From Mumia flava (lineage in GTDB: Bacteria > Actinomycetota > Actinomycetes > Propionibacteriales > Nocardioidaceae), in the NCBI RefSeq assembly GCF_002797495.1, contig NZ_PGEZ01000002.1, positions 124,001-188,000 of the forward strand: a stretch of 64,000 nucleotides of DNA. The letters are read 5' to 3'. The translations under genes and the position numbers were made by a program. Within the stretch, counting starts at the first letter, position 1, and each line of letters begins with the position of its first letter. Below the pieces are notes generated by a model. The model was not told the origin of the DNA. It ran no database searches and worked only from the letters and a program-made list of their open reading frames with translations. Shown here one piece after another: positions 53,657 through 62,631 of the stretch.

Positions 53657-56600
53657 ATGACCGTCGCCGACCTGAGGGCCCGGCTGCGCGACGTGACCCT
53701 GCGCGACGAGCGGAGGCTGCGGCGCCGCCTCGACCGGGCCGCCTCCCAGCGCGACCGCGGCCGCCGGGAGCGCGACCTCGCCGACGTCGAGCGCCAGATC
53801 GGCTCGGCCGAGCAACGACTGTCACGGCGCGCCGCATCCGTCCCCACCCTCGAGTACCCGGCCGAGCTGCCGGTCACGGACCGTCGCGAGGACATCGCCA
53901 CGGCGGTCGCCGACCACCAGGTCGTCGTGGTCGCGGGCGAGACCGGCTCGGGCAAGACGACCCAGATCCCGAAGATCCTGCTGGGACTCGGCTACGGCGT
54001 GCGCGGCACGATCGGGCACACCCAGCCGCGCCGGATCGCCGCCCGCAGCGTCGCTGCCCGGATCGCGGAGGAGACGAAGGCGACGCTCGGCGCCGCGGTC
54101 GGGTACGCGGTCCGCTTCGACGAGGTCGCGAGCGCCGACACGCTGGTCCGCGTGATGACCGACGGGATCCTGCTCGCCGAGATCCACGACGACCCACTGC
54201 TGCTGCGCTACGACGCGATCGTGATCGACGAGGCGCACGAGCGGTCCCTGACGATCGACTTCCTGCTGGGCTACCTGCGCCGGCTGCTGCCGCGGCGTCC
54301 GGACCTGAAGGTCGTGATCACCTCGGCGACGATCGATCCGGAGCGCTTCGCCGAGCACTTCGCGGGACCCGACGGCACCCCGGCGCCGATCGTCGAGGTG
54401 AGCGGACGCACGTACCCGGTCGAGGTCCGCTACCGGCCGGTCGCCGAGCGTGACGACGGTGACGTGCTGGCGGCGATCTCCGACGCGGTCGACGAGCTCG
54501 CCCGCGAGCCCGAGGGCGACGTCCTGGTGTTCCTGTCCGGCGAGCGCGAGATCCGCGACGCCGCCGACCTGCTGCGCGAGCGCACGCTGCGCCGCACCGA
54601 GATCCTCCCGCTGTACGGCCGGCTGTCCGCCGCCGAGCAGCACAAGGTCTTCGAGCCGCACACCGGCCGGCGGATCGTGCTCGCGACCAACGTCGCCGAG
54701 ACCTCGCTGACCGTGCCCGGCATCCGCTACGTGATCGACCCCGGCACGGCCCGGATCTCGCGCTACAGCCAGCGGCTCAAGGTCCAGCGGCTGCCGATCG
54801 AGCCGGTCTCCCAGGCCAGCGCGCAGCAGCGCGCGGGACGCTGCGGCCGGGTCGCGGACGGGATCTGCATCCGGCTGTATGCCGAGGAGGACTTCGAGGG
54901 CAGGCCCGCGTTCACCGACCCCGAGATCCTGCGGACCAACCTCGCCTCGGTGCTGCTGCAGATGGCCTCGCTCGACCTCGGCCCGGTCACCGAGTTCCCG
55001 TTCCTGGACGCGCCCGACACCCGGGCCGTACGCGACGGTGTCGCGCTCCTCACCGAGCTCGGCGCGCTCACCGATGATGCTTCGGGCCGGCGCAGCTCGC
55101 TGACCCAGGTCGGGCGCCGGATCTCGTCCCTGCCGCTCGACCCGCGGCTCGCGCGCATGCTGCTCGCGGCCTCGGACTACGGGTGCCTGCGCGAGATGCT
55201 CATCATCGTGTCCGGGCTGTCGATCCAGGACCCGCGCGAGCGTCCGCTCGAGCACCAGCAGGCCGCCGACGCCAAGCACGCGCGCTTCGCCGACCCCACG
55301 TCGGACTTCCTCGCCTACCTCAACCTCTGGAACCACCTGCGGGAGCGTCGCCGGGAGCTGTCCGGCAACGCGTACCGCCGCGAGGTCCGCGAGGACTTCC
55401 TGCACTTCCTGCGGATCCGCGAGTGGCAGGACGTGCACGCGCTGCTGCGCACCCAGGCCAAGGAGCTCGGGCTCGACCTCAACGACTCCCCCGGCGACGC
55501 CGACCGGATCCACCAGGCCGTGCTCGCCGGGATGCTGTCGCACGTCGGCCTGCGCGACGGCGAGACCCGCGAGTTCCTCGGCGCCCGCAACGCCCGGTTC
55601 ATGGTCTTCCCCGGGTCGGCGCTCGCGAAGAAGCCGCCGCGCTGGCTGGTCGCGTCCGAGCTGGTGGAGACGTCACGCCTGTGGGCGCGCACCGTCGCCC
55701 GGGTGGAGCCGGAGTGGATCGAGCGTGAGGGCGCGCACCTCCTCAAGCGCACGTACTCCGAGCCGCACTGGTCGCGGCGCCGTGGCGCGCCGATGGCCCA
55801 CGAGCGGGTCACCCTGTACGGCATCCCGGTGGTCGCGGACCGGCTCGTGCCGTACGGCCGGGTCGACGCCGAGGTGTCGCGCGAGCTGTTCATCCGGCAC
55901 GCGCTCGTGCAGGGCGAGTGGAGCACGCACCACGCGTTCGCCCGCCACAACGCCGAGGTGCTCGCGGAGGTGGAGGGTCTCGAGGACAGGGCGCGCCGCC
56001 GTGACATCCGGGTCGACGACGAGACGCTCTTCGCGTTCTACGACGCACGCGTCGGCTCGGGCGTCGTCTCGGTCCGGCACTTCGACTCGTGGTGGAAGAA
56101 GACCCGGCGCAAGCAGCCCGACCTGCTCGACCTCACCCCGGACGACCTGGTTCGTGACGACGCGTCGGACGTGAGCGAGCACGCGTACCCGACCACCTGG
56201 CAGTCCGAGGGGTACGACCTGCCGCTGTCGTACACGTTCGAGCCGACCAGCGAGATCGACGGCGTCACCGTGGACGTCCCGGTCGAGCGCCTCGGCGACC
56301 TCGACGCGACGTCGTTCATGTGGAGCGTGCCCGGCTACCGCGCCGAGCTCGTCACCGCGCTGATCCGCGCCCTGCCCAAGCAGCAGCGACGTCTCTTCGT
56401 CCCTGCACCCGACGTGGCACGACGGCTGCTCGAGGCGGGTCTGGACACCTCGGCGCCCGTCGGCGAGGCGATGGCGGACGGTCTGCGCCGGCTGACCGGC
56501 GAGCACGTCCGACCGGAGGCGTTCGACCCCGCCGCGGTGCCCGCCCACCTGCGCGCGACGTTCCGGGTGCTCGACGGTGAGACCGTGCTCGAGCAGGGCA

Positions 56601-57520
56601 AGGACCTGGACGACCTGCGTGAGCGTCTGCGCCCGCGGCTGCGCAGCACGCTCGCCCGCGCCTCGAGCGAGATCGAGCGCGACGGGATCACCAGCTGGGA
56701 CTTCGGGACGCTGCCGCAGCAGGTCACCGCGAGCAGCCGAGGCCACGACGTGACGGCGTTCCCGGCCCTGATCGACCGGGCCGACACCGTCGACATCCGG
56801 GTGCTGACCACACGGGCCGAGCAGCAGGCGGCGATGCGCACCGGAATCCGACGCCTCCTCGCACTCGCCATCAGCTCCCCGGCCGCCCAGGTCGCACGCG
56901 ACCTGTCGACGCGCAGCAAGCTGACGCTCGCCGGAGCCCCGTACCCGTCGACGTCCGCGCTGATCGCCGACTGCGTGCTGGCGGGCATCGACGCAGCGAG
57001 CGGGCGCGCGGTCGTCTACGACGCCGACGCGTTCGCCCTGCTGCGCGAGCAGGTCCGGTCCGAGCTGTACGAGCAGACCCGCGCCGCTGCCGCCGAGACC
57101 GAGCGGGTCGTGTCCGAGGTGGCGACGCTGCGCACCACGCTCGATCGCGTGCGGACGGCCAAGCCCGAGATCGTCCGCGACGTGGAGGTCCAGCTCTCGT
57201 GGCTGGTCTACGACGGGTTCGTCGCGGAGACGGGGCTGGACCAGCTCCGGCACGTTCCCCGATACGTACGGGCGGCCGTCCACCGGCTCGAGCACGCCGA
57301 CGAGGGCGCCGAGACCGACAAGCGGCTGACGGTGCAGGACCTCGAGGCGCGCTTCTACGAGATCGTCGAGCGGTCCGACGGGGCCACCCGTGCGTCCGAC
57401 GCCGTACGGGAGGCCCGGTGGGCGCTCGAGGAGCTGCGGGTCAGCCTCTTCGCCCAGCGGCTGCGCACGGCCACGACGGTGTCGGCGAAGCGGGTCGGCA
57501 AGCTTCTCGACGCGATCTGA
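53657..57520 (+). CDS. hrpA: ATP-dependent RNA helicase HrpA
   Basis: A 1287-residue DEAH-box RNA helicase involved in ribosome rescue and mRNA processing in other bacteria. Walker A GETGSGKT is at 94-101, DEAH at 191-194, motif III SAT in VITSATIDPERF, and motif VI in QRAGRCGRV. The helicase-associated and OB domains follow (about 430-650), and the long C-terminal HrpA-specific region (DUF3418) ends at VGKLLDAI. ATG 53657 has GAGGG six bases upstream. Length matches E. coli HrpA (about 1300). Confidence 0.96.
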   Translation: MTVADLRARLRDVTLRDERRLRRRLDRAASQRDRGRRERDLADVERQIGSAEQRLSRRAASVPTLEYPAELPVTDRREDIATAVADHQVVVVAGETGSGKTTQIPKILLGLGYGVRGTIGHTQPRRIAARSVAARIAEETKATLGAAVGYAVRFDEVASADTLVRVMTDGILLAEIHDDPLLLRYDAIVIDEAHERSLTIDFLLGYLRRLLPRRPDLKVVITSATIDPERFAEHFAGPDGTPAPIVEVSGRTYPVEVRYRPVAERDDGDVLAAISDAVDELAREPEGDVLVFLSGEREIRDAADLLRERTLRRTEILPLYGRLSAAEQHKVFEPHTGRRIVLATNVAETSLTVPGIRYVIDPGTARISRYSQRLKVQRLPIEPVSQASAQQRAGRCGRVADGICIRLYAEEDFEGRPAFTDPEILRTNLASVLLQMASLDLGPVTEFPFLDAPDTRAVRDGVALLTELGALTDDASGRRSSLTQVGRRISSLPLDPRLARMLLAASDYGCLREMLIIVSGLSIQDPRERPLEHQQAADAKHARFADPTSDFLAYLNLWNHLRERRRELSGNAYRREVREDFLHFLRIREWQDVHALLRTQAKELGLDLNDSPGDADRIHQAVLAGMLSHVGLRDGETREFLGARNARFMVFPGSALAKKPPRWLVASELVETSRLWARTVARVEPEWIEREGAHLLKRTYSEPHWSRRRGAPMAHERVTLYGIPVVADRLVPYGRVDAEVSRELFIRHALVQGEWSTHHAFARHNAEVLAEVEGLEDRARRRDIRVDDETLFAFYDARVGSGVVSVRHFDSWWKKTRRKQPDLLDLTPDDLVRDDASDVSEHAYPTTWQSEGYDLPLSYTFEPTSEIDGVTVDVPVERLGDLDATSFMWSVPGYRAELVTALIRALPKQQRRLFVPAPDVARRLLEAGLDTSAPVGEAMADGLRRLTGEHVRPEAFDPAAVPAHLRATFRVLDGETVLEQGKDLDDLRERLRPRLRSTLARASSEIERDGITSWDFGTLPQQVTASSRGHDVTAFPALIDRADTVDIRVLTTRAEQQAAMRTGIRRLLALAISSPAAQVARDLSTRSKLTLAGAPYPSTSALIADCVLAGIDAASGRAVVYDADAFALLREQVRSELYEQTRAAAAETERVVSEVATLRTTLDRVRTAKPEIVRDVEVQLSWLVYDGFVAETGLDQLRHVPRYVRAAVHRLEHADEGAETDKRLTVQDLEARFYEIVERSDGATRASDAVREARWALEELRVSLFAQRLRTATTVSAKRVGKLLDAI

Positions 57521-57541
57521 CCGGCCGCGCGGTCCAGCCGC

Positions 57542-58006
57542 TCACTCGCCGATCGGCAGCGACGCCTCCGAGAGCTCCGACACGACCGGCTGGAGCGAGC
57601 CGAGCGCCCCGTCGAGCGGCACGACCGTGGTCGCGTCGACCGCCGGCTCCGCGTCGCACCCGGCCGCTGCGCCCACGACCAGCGTGACCTGCGCCTCCGA
57701 GGACGTCCGGGTGACCGCGTAGCCGGCGAGACCCGAGCATGCCGGGTCGCCGCCGTCGTAGGTCACGTCGAGCGTCCTGCGGCCCGGCCCGCCGTCGACG
57801 CCCGTGACCACGGCCGTGCGGTAGGTCTCCCACTCCGTGTCGATCATCGTCAGGTCCGGCACCTCGCCGAGGCTGCCGAGCGTGACCTCGTCAGACACGG
57901 GGTCCGGCGCGGGCTGCTCCGTGCAGCCGGCGAGCGCGAACGGCACCGCGGCGGCCGCCAGCGCAGCGCATCCGCGGCGACGGCCCGAGCCTCGTCGCAT
58001 GCTCAC
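57542..58006 (-). CDS. Small lipoprotein of unknown function
   Basis: A 154-residue protein with lipoprotein signal: basic start MSMRRGSGRRRG, hydrophobic stretch and lipobox LAGC (Cys28). The mature part has an acidic N-terminus and a beta-rich domain with two cysteines (PACSG and AAGCDAE) that may pair. I do not recognise a family. GTG 58006 is seven bases after TACCGT, while ATG 58000 is the third codon. It converges on hrpA. Confidence 0.75.
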   Translation of the reverse strand: MSMRRGSGRRRGCAALAAAAVPFALAGCTEQPAPDPVSDEVTLGSLGEVPDLTMIDTEWETYRTAVVTGVDGGPGRRTLDVTYDGGDPACSGLAGYAVTRTSSEAQVTLVVGAAAGCDAEPAVDATTVVPLDGALGSLQPVVSELSEASLPIGE

Positions 58007-58013
58007 ACCGCCG

Positions 58014-58019
58014 ACGGTA
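58014..58019 (-). promoter_or_regulatory. Leaderless-type -10 of the lipoprotein gene
   Basis: TACCGT read leftward, seven bases before GTG 58006. Confidence 0.5.
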
Positions 58020-58070
58020 CCGGCGCACCCCGACGTTCCCCAGCGGGTCCCGTGCGTCGGACGCCGGACC

Positions 58071-58439
58071 TCAGCCGACGGCGAGCAGATCGATGACGAA
58101 GATCAGCGGCTCGCCGGACAGCGGGTGGCCGCCGCCGGCCGGGCCGTACGCCTTCGCCGGGGGGATCGTCAGCTGGCGCCGGCCGCCGACCTTCATGCCC
58201 GGAATGCCTTCCTGCCAGCCCTGGATCAGGCCGCGCAGCGGGAAGCGGATCGACTCTCCGCGGTTCCACGACGCGTCGAACTCGGCTCCGTCCCGGAACT
58301 TCACGCCCACGTAGTGAACGGTCACGTAGTCGCCGGGCTTCGCCTCGTCGCCCGTGCCGGCAACGATGTCCAGGATGTCGAGGTCGTCGGGCTCGGGGCC
58401 CTCGGGGAACTCGACGACAGGCTTCTCGAGGTTGCTCAT
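58071..58439 (-). CDS. FKBP-type peptidyl-prolyl isomerase
   Basis: A 122-residue single-domain FKBP that isomerises Xaa-Pro bonds, with no signal peptide and so cytosolic. Family residues are VTVHYVGVKFRDGAEFDASWNRG, FPLRGLIQGWQEGIPGMKVGGRRQLTIPP and AYGPAGGG; the active-site aromatic residues Tyr, Phe and Trp are present. ATG 58439 has GGGAGGGTGGAG upstream. It may be co-transcribed with the lipoprotein or MarR neighbours, which lie 64 and 83 bases away. Confidence 0.95.
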   Translation of the reverse strand: MSNLEKPVVEFPEGPEPDDLDILDIVAGTGDEAKPGDYVTVHYVGVKFRDGAEFDASWNRGESIRFPLRGLIQGWQEGIPGMKVGGRRQLTIPPAKAYGPAGGGHPLSGEPLIFVIDLLAVG

Positions 58440-58522
58440 GGCTCCACCCTCCCACGGCTCACGCCGAGCCGTGCGCCCAGGCACGACGCCCCGGTGACCC
58501 GCCGGTCGGCCCCTGGGTCGAC

Positions 58523-58990
58523 TCAGGCGGTGGGTGCGACCTCCTCCAGCGCGTCGTTCAGCCGGTCGAGCAGCCGCGCGAGCGCGTCGAGGTCCTCCTC
58601 GTCCCAGTCCGCGATCGCCTCGGCGAGGCGCGCGCGCCGGGCCGCCCGCACCGACGCCAGCCGGCTCGCAGCGGTCTCGGTCACCCGCACCAGGCGGGCG
58701 CGTCCGTCGCTGGGGTCGATCTCCCGCTCGACCAGTCCCAGGCGGTGCAGCTGCGACAGACCGCGACTGACCGTGGACTTGTGCACCCCGACCGCGTCGG
58801 CCAGCTCGGTCCCCCGAACACCGTCGCGCCCCTCGTTCGCGTCGTTGACCGCGAGCAGCAGCAGGTAGGCCGCGAAGTCGAGCTCCGGGTGGACCTGGCC
58901 GATGCTCTCCATGCCCCGCATCCGCGAGCGTCGCAGCAGGCGGGCGATCTGGTACTCGACGTCGTGGTCGACGCCGGTGGTCGAGGTCAT
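58523..58990 (-). CDS. MarR family transcriptional regulator
   Basis: A 155-residue regulator with a winged-helix domain: VRGTELADAVGVHKSTVSRGLSQLHRLGLVEREIDPSDGRARLVRVTE contains the recognition helix and wing. The flanking helices serve for dimerisation. ATG 58990 has GGAG eight bases upstream. It lies downstream of two acyl-CoA dehydrogenase genes on the same strand, separated by a hairpin; a regulatory link with them is possible but not shown. Confidence 0.92.
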   Translation of the reverse strand: MTSTTGVDHDVEYQIARLLRRSRMRGMESIGQVHPELDFAAYLLLLAVNDANEGRDGVRGTELADAVGVHKSTVSRGLSQLHRLGLVEREIDPSDGRARLVRVTETAASRLASVRAARRARLAEAIADWDEEDLDALARLLDRLNDALEEVAPTA

Positions 58991-59158
58991 AGCGAGAACT
59001 CCGGTCTGGTGCGAGAGTCGGGCCAGGTCCGCTGCGCGCGCGGCGATCGCGGTCAGGATCAGACTATCGGCGATGCAGACCACGCGGACCGCAATGTCGT
59101 TCGCGCGTTCCGCGGCGCGACGGTGACGCAGCACCGGCGCCGCTCGTCCGCACGTACC

Positions 59159-59195
59159 GCGGCCCGCGTCACCGGGGGTGGATGACGCGGGCCGC
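59159..59195 (-). terminator. 13-bp hairpin after the acyl-CoA dehydrogenase operon
   Basis: GCGGCCCGCGTCA (59159-59171) and TGACGCGGGCCGC (59183-59195) form a perfect stem with an 11-base loop. It starts 24 bases after the stop of the dehydrogenase gene on the minus strand. There is no U-tract, as is common in high-GC genomes. The gap 58991-59218 holds nothing else recognisable. Confidence 0.55.
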
Positions 59196-59218
59196 GGCCC
59201 GGTGGGGGCGAACCGGTC

Positions 59219-60427
59219 TCAGCGCAGCTCCGCCGACGTCAGCCCGAGCACGCGCCGGGCGACGATGAGCTGCTGGATCTGCTGGGTCCCCTCGAAGATG
59301 TCGAGGATCTTCGAGTCGCGGGCCCACTTCTCGAGGAGCTCGTCCTCGCCGTACCCGAGCGTGCCGGCGAGCTCCACGCAGCGCAGCGTGACGTCGTTGC
59401 AGGTCCGACCCGCCTTCGCCTTGGCCATCGACGCCTCGAGCGAGTTCGGCTGCCGGTTGTCCGCCATCCACGCCGCGCTGAGCGTGAGCAGCCGGGCCGC
59501 CTCCCAGTCGGACTCCAGCTGGAGGTACGTCGCGGCAGCCGCCGACTGCGCGAGCGCGGGACGGTCGTAGTCGATCTCGACCCCGGCGCTCTCGAGGATC
59601 TCGCGGGTGCGCTCGAGCGCGGCGCGCGCGCAGCCGATCGCCATCGCGGCCACCAGCGGACGGGTGTTGTCGAACGTCTGCATGACGCCGGCGAAGCCCT
59701 TGTCGACGTTCACCTCGGGGTCACCGAGCAGGTTCTCGGCCGGCACCCGGCAGTCGTCCAGCACGATCGTGGCGGTGTCGGACGCCTTGATCCCGAGCTT
59801 GTGCTCGAGCCGCTCGACCCGGATGCCGGGCAGGGACTTCGGGACCACGAACGACTTGATCGCCGCCCGGCCGAGGTTCTTGTCCAGCGTCGCCCACACG
59901 ACGACCGCGTCGGATCGCTCGCCGGAGGTGACGAAGATCTTCTCGCCGTTGAGGACGTACTCGTCGCCGTCCTTCACCGCCGTCGTCGTGATCGCGGCCG
60001 AGTCCGAGCCGCAGTCCGGCTCGGTGATCGCCATCGACGCCCACATGCCGTCGAAGCGGGCGAGCTGCTCGTCGGTGGCGACCGAGGCGATCGCGGAGTT
60101 GCCGAGCCCCTGGCGAGGCATCGACAACGTGAGGCCGACGTCCCCCCAGCAGGTCTCGGCGACCGACAGGACCGAGGCCATGTTGGAGCCGTTGCGGACG
60201 CCGCCGTCGCCGTCGTCGCTGCGCCGCACGCCGGTCGCGCCGGCGCCCTGCCCCTCTCCCGAGTCGGCGAGGCCGTCGATCAGCGAGGCGAGGAGGTCCA
60301 GCTCCTTGGGGTAGGCGTGCTCGGCGAGGTCGTACTTGCGGGAGTTCGCACGGAGGAACTCGGTGGCCACGCGGTTCGCCTGCTCGACGAAGGCGCGGAA
60401 CTTCTTGGGTGTCTCGAGGTTGATCAT
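59219..60427 (-). CDS. Acyl-CoA dehydrogenase (FadE23-like)
   Basis: A 402-residue FAD-dependent flavoenzyme of beta-oxidation type. Features are the FAD motif AITEPDCGSDSAAITTTA, VLNGEKIFVTSGERSDAVVVW, and the C-terminal catalytic Glu in ILDIFEGTQQIQQLIVAR. A disordered loop around residue 70 (GVRRSDDGDGG) is unusual. Size and gene order match mycobacterial FadE23, which follows FadE24; this pairing is inference. ATG 60427 has GGAAGGAAG upstream. It follows the 439-residue paralogue by 22 bases. Substrate chain length is unknown. Confidence 0.9.
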   Translation of the reverse strand: MINLETPKKFRAFVEQANRVATEFLRANSRKYDLAEHAYPKELDLLASLIDGLADSGEGQGAGATGVRRSDDGDGGVRNGSNMASVLSVAETCWGDVGLTLSMPRQGLGNSAIASVATDEQLARFDGMWASMAITEPDCGSDSAAITTTAVKDGDEYVLNGEKIFVTSGERSDAVVVWATLDKNLGRAAIKSFVVPKSLPGIRVERLEHKLGIKASDTATIVLDDCRVPAENLLGDPEVNVDKGFAGVMQTFDNTRPLVAAMAIGCARAALERTREILESAGVEIDYDRPALAQSAAAATYLQLESDWEAARLLTLSAAWMADNRQPNSLEASMAKAKAGRTCNDVTLRCVELAGTLGYGEDELLEKWARDSKILDIFEGTQQIQQLIVARRVLGLTSAELR

Positions 60428-60449
60428 CGTCTGCTTCCTTCCGGGCCCC

Positions 60450-61769
60450 TCAGACGAGGAGGCCACCCTCCATCACGCCGACCGACCGCAGGTCGCGGTA
60501 CCACCGCTCCACCGGGTGCTCCTTGGTGAACCCGTGGCCGCCGAGCAGCTGGACCCCGTCGGTCCCGGCCTTCATGCCGTACCGAGCGACGAGCTGGCGA
60601 GCGATCGCGGCCTCGCGCGCGAAGTCCTTGCCGAGATCGGCGCGCGAGGCCGCACGCAGGGTCGCGAGCCGCGCGCCCTCGAGCTCGATCGCGATGTCGG
60701 CCACCATGAACGCGACGGACTGCCGGTGCGCCACCGGCTCGCCGAACGCCTTGCGGTCCTTCACGTACGGCGTGACGTAGTCCAGCACGGCCTGCTGGGC
60801 GCCGAGGGCCAGGGCGCTCCAGCCCAGGCGCGAGAACCGCACCGCGTCCGCGTAGCCCTCGATGCTGTCGGCCAGCATCGCGGTGTCGGGCAGCATGACG
60901 TCCTCGAGCACCAGGCGCGAGAGCCCGGCGGCGCGCAGACCCATCGACGGGTCGGTCTCGATCGCGATCCGCGGCGTGCTGGACTCGATCACGAACAGCG
61001 CGGGCCGGCCGCTCTCCAGTGCGGCCGCGACCACGAACAGCTCCGCCGACGCGCCGCGGATCACGCCCGACTTCACGCCGTTGAGGACGTACCCGCCAGG
61101 CGTACGGCGCGCGGTGGTCTTGAGGCGGAACGGGTCGAACAGCGCACGCGGCTCGGCGATCGCCAGAGCGGCGGCGGGCACGTCGGACCCGGTGAACGCC
61201 GGGAGGTACGTCGCCTGCTGGTCGGCGCTCCCCCACAGCCCGATCGCGGTGGCCACCGCGCCCGGTGCGAGGAGCGCGGCCCCGATCCCCATGTCGCCGC
61301 GGCCGAGCGCCTCGGCGACCAGGACGCCCGTGGTCGCCGACCGCTCGGCGTTCAGGCCGCCGAGGTCCTCGGGCAGGCCCATCAGAGCCAGTCCGAGCTC
61401 GCTCGCCGCCGCCATGATGTCCGTCGGCGTGTCGAGCGACTCCTCGGCCTTCTCGACCGCCGGCCGGACGACCTCGGCGGCGAACTCGCCGACCAGGTCG
61501 ACCATCATCCGCTGGTCCTCGGTCGGGGTCAGGTCGAAGACCCCGGCCGACGAGACCGCCGCCGGACGCGTCGGCGCGCCCCGCCCCTGCGCCTTCGTGA
61601 ACGTCCGGCTGACCGCGGCCGCGGTCCGGAACCCCGTACGGGTGCCGTGGTAGACGATGCGCTCCGAGGGGCCGCGGAGGTTGAACCGGTCGAGGACCGG
61701 CAGCCCGGCGATCCGGTTGAGGACGGCGAGACCCCGGCTCATCGGGTCGCGGCGTGAGTGCGCTGCCAC
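60450..61769 (-). CDS. Acyl-CoA dehydrogenase (FadE24-like)
   Basis: A 439-residue acyl-CoA dehydrogenase family member. An N-terminal extension of about 80 residues (ERIVYHGTRTGFRTAAAVSRTFTK) precedes the helical domain; the C-terminus is HGFTKEHPVERWYRDLRSVGVMEGGLLV, with Glu in the catalytic position but ending immediately after, as in FadE24. GTG 61769 follows AGGAGG by four bases; ATG 61742 is an alternative. Upstream is a long palindrome (61789-61817). FadE24 and FadE23 probably act as a heteromer, as paired acyl-CoA dehydrogenases often do. Confidence 0.88.
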   Translation of the reverse strand: MAAHSRRDPMSRGLAVLNRIAGLPVLDRFNLRGPSERIVYHGTRTGFRTAAAVSRTFTKAQGRGAPTRPAAVSSAGVFDLTPTEDQRMMVDLVGEFAAEVVRPAVEKAEESLDTPTDIMAAASELGLALMGLPEDLGGLNAERSATTGVLVAEALGRGDMGIGAALLAPGAVATAIGLWGSADQQATYLPAFTGSDVPAAALAIAEPRALFDPFRLKTTARRTPGGYVLNGVKSGVIRGASAELFVVAAALESGRPALFVIESSTPRIAIETDPSMGLRAAGLSRLVLEDVMLPDTAMLADSIEGYADAVRFSRLGWSALALGAQQAVLDYVTPYVKDRKAFGEPVAHRQSVAFMVADIAIELEGARLATLRAASRADLGKDFAREAAIARQLVARYGMKAGTDGVQLLGGHGFTKEHPVERWYRDLRSVGVMEGGLLV

Positions 61770-61788
61770 AGCGCCTCCTGATCATGGG

Positions 61789-61817
61789 TACAGCACGGAT
61801 GGGACACCCGTACTGTA
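61789..61817. promoter_or_regulatory. 29-bp palindromic operator upstream of the acyl-CoA dehydrogenases
   Basis: TACAGCACGG (61789-61798) and CCGTACTGTA (61808-61817) are inverted with 9 of 10 matches around a nine-base centre. The right arm includes TACAGT read leftward, a possible -10. A TetR or MarR type repressor is the likely ligand. A looser pair TTTCACG/CGTGAAA lies at 61826-61867. Confidence 0.5.
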
Positions 61818-61956
61818 ACTGAGAGTTTCACGCGGATGCACCCACCTCGGATGATTTCTTCGTGAAATCGCCTCCGTTCCATCGTCGCTCGCGACCCGCT
61901 CGGACGCACGACGATCGACCGGCCCCGCGCGATGCGGCCCGGCGCACCCGGTCGGA

Positions 61957-61962
61957 TACGCT
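61957..61962 (+). promoter_or_regulatory. Possible -10 of the peptide deformylase gene
   Basis: TACGCT lies 48 bases before the TTG start, giving a short leader with a good ribosome-binding site. The rest of the gap 61818-61956 shows only the loose inverted repeat noted with the palindrome. Confidence 0.3.
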
Positions 61963-62010
61963 GGAGGCGCTGGGATCCGAGGCCCTCTGGGCCGCGCCGA
62001 AGGAGAACCG

Positions 62011-62604
62011 TTGACCGTCTCGCTGCCCACCGGAGGCACCGTCCGTCCGATCACCCGGTGGGGTGAGCCGGTCATGCACCGCAGGCTCACGCCCGTGACC
62101 GACTACGACGCGGACCTCGAGCAGCTGGTCGCCGACATGTTCGCCACCATGTACGCCGCCGACGGGGCGGGCCTGGCCGCGAACCAGATCGGCGTCGACC
62201 TCCAGGTGTTCGTGTTCGACTGCACCGACGGTGACCACCGACGGCAGGCCGGTGTCGTGTGCAACCCGGTGCTCACCCTGCCGGAGGGCGCAGACCGGAA
62301 CCTCGACGACAGCGAGGAGGGCTGCCTGTCCCTCCCCGGCGCTTACACGTACTGCGCACGACCGGACTGGTCCCGCGTGGAAGGGACCGACCACACCGGG
62401 GCGCCCGTCACCTACGTCGGCGAGGGCGGGACCCTGGCGCGCTGCCTCCAGCACGAGACCGACCACCTGATGGGCACCGTCTTCGGCGACCGGGTCCCGG
62501 CCCGCGCCCGCAAGAAGCTCTACAAGCAGGCCGAGTCGATCGCCGACGACTACCCGAAGGACTGGCCGGCCGCGCCGCGGACGAGCAGCGCACACGATCT
62601 CTGA
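62011..62604 (+). CDS. def: Peptide deformylase
   Basis: This metalloenzyme removes the formyl group from the N-terminal methionine of new proteins. The 197-residue protein has all three motifs: GAGLAANQIG (52-61), EEGCLS (metal ligand Cys105) and QHETDH (His148, Glu149, His152). The insert SLPGAYTYCARPDWSRVEGTDHTG is of the actinobacterial type. It starts at TTG 62011, with GAAGGAG at proper distance. A second copy elsewhere in the genome is possible, since actinobacteria often have several. Confidence 0.95.
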   Translation: MTVSLPTGGTVRPITRWGEPVMHRRLTPVTDYDADLEQLVADMFATMYAADGAGLAANQIGVDLQVFVFDCTDGDHRRQAGVVCNPVLTLPEGADRNLDDSEEGCLSLPGAYTYCARPDWSRVEGTDHTGAPVTYVGEGGTLARCLQHETDHLMGTVFGDRVPARARKKLYKQAESIADDYPKDWPAAPRTSSAHDL

Positions 62605-62631
62605 GTCCGACTCCCTGCCCGGCCCGGTCGA

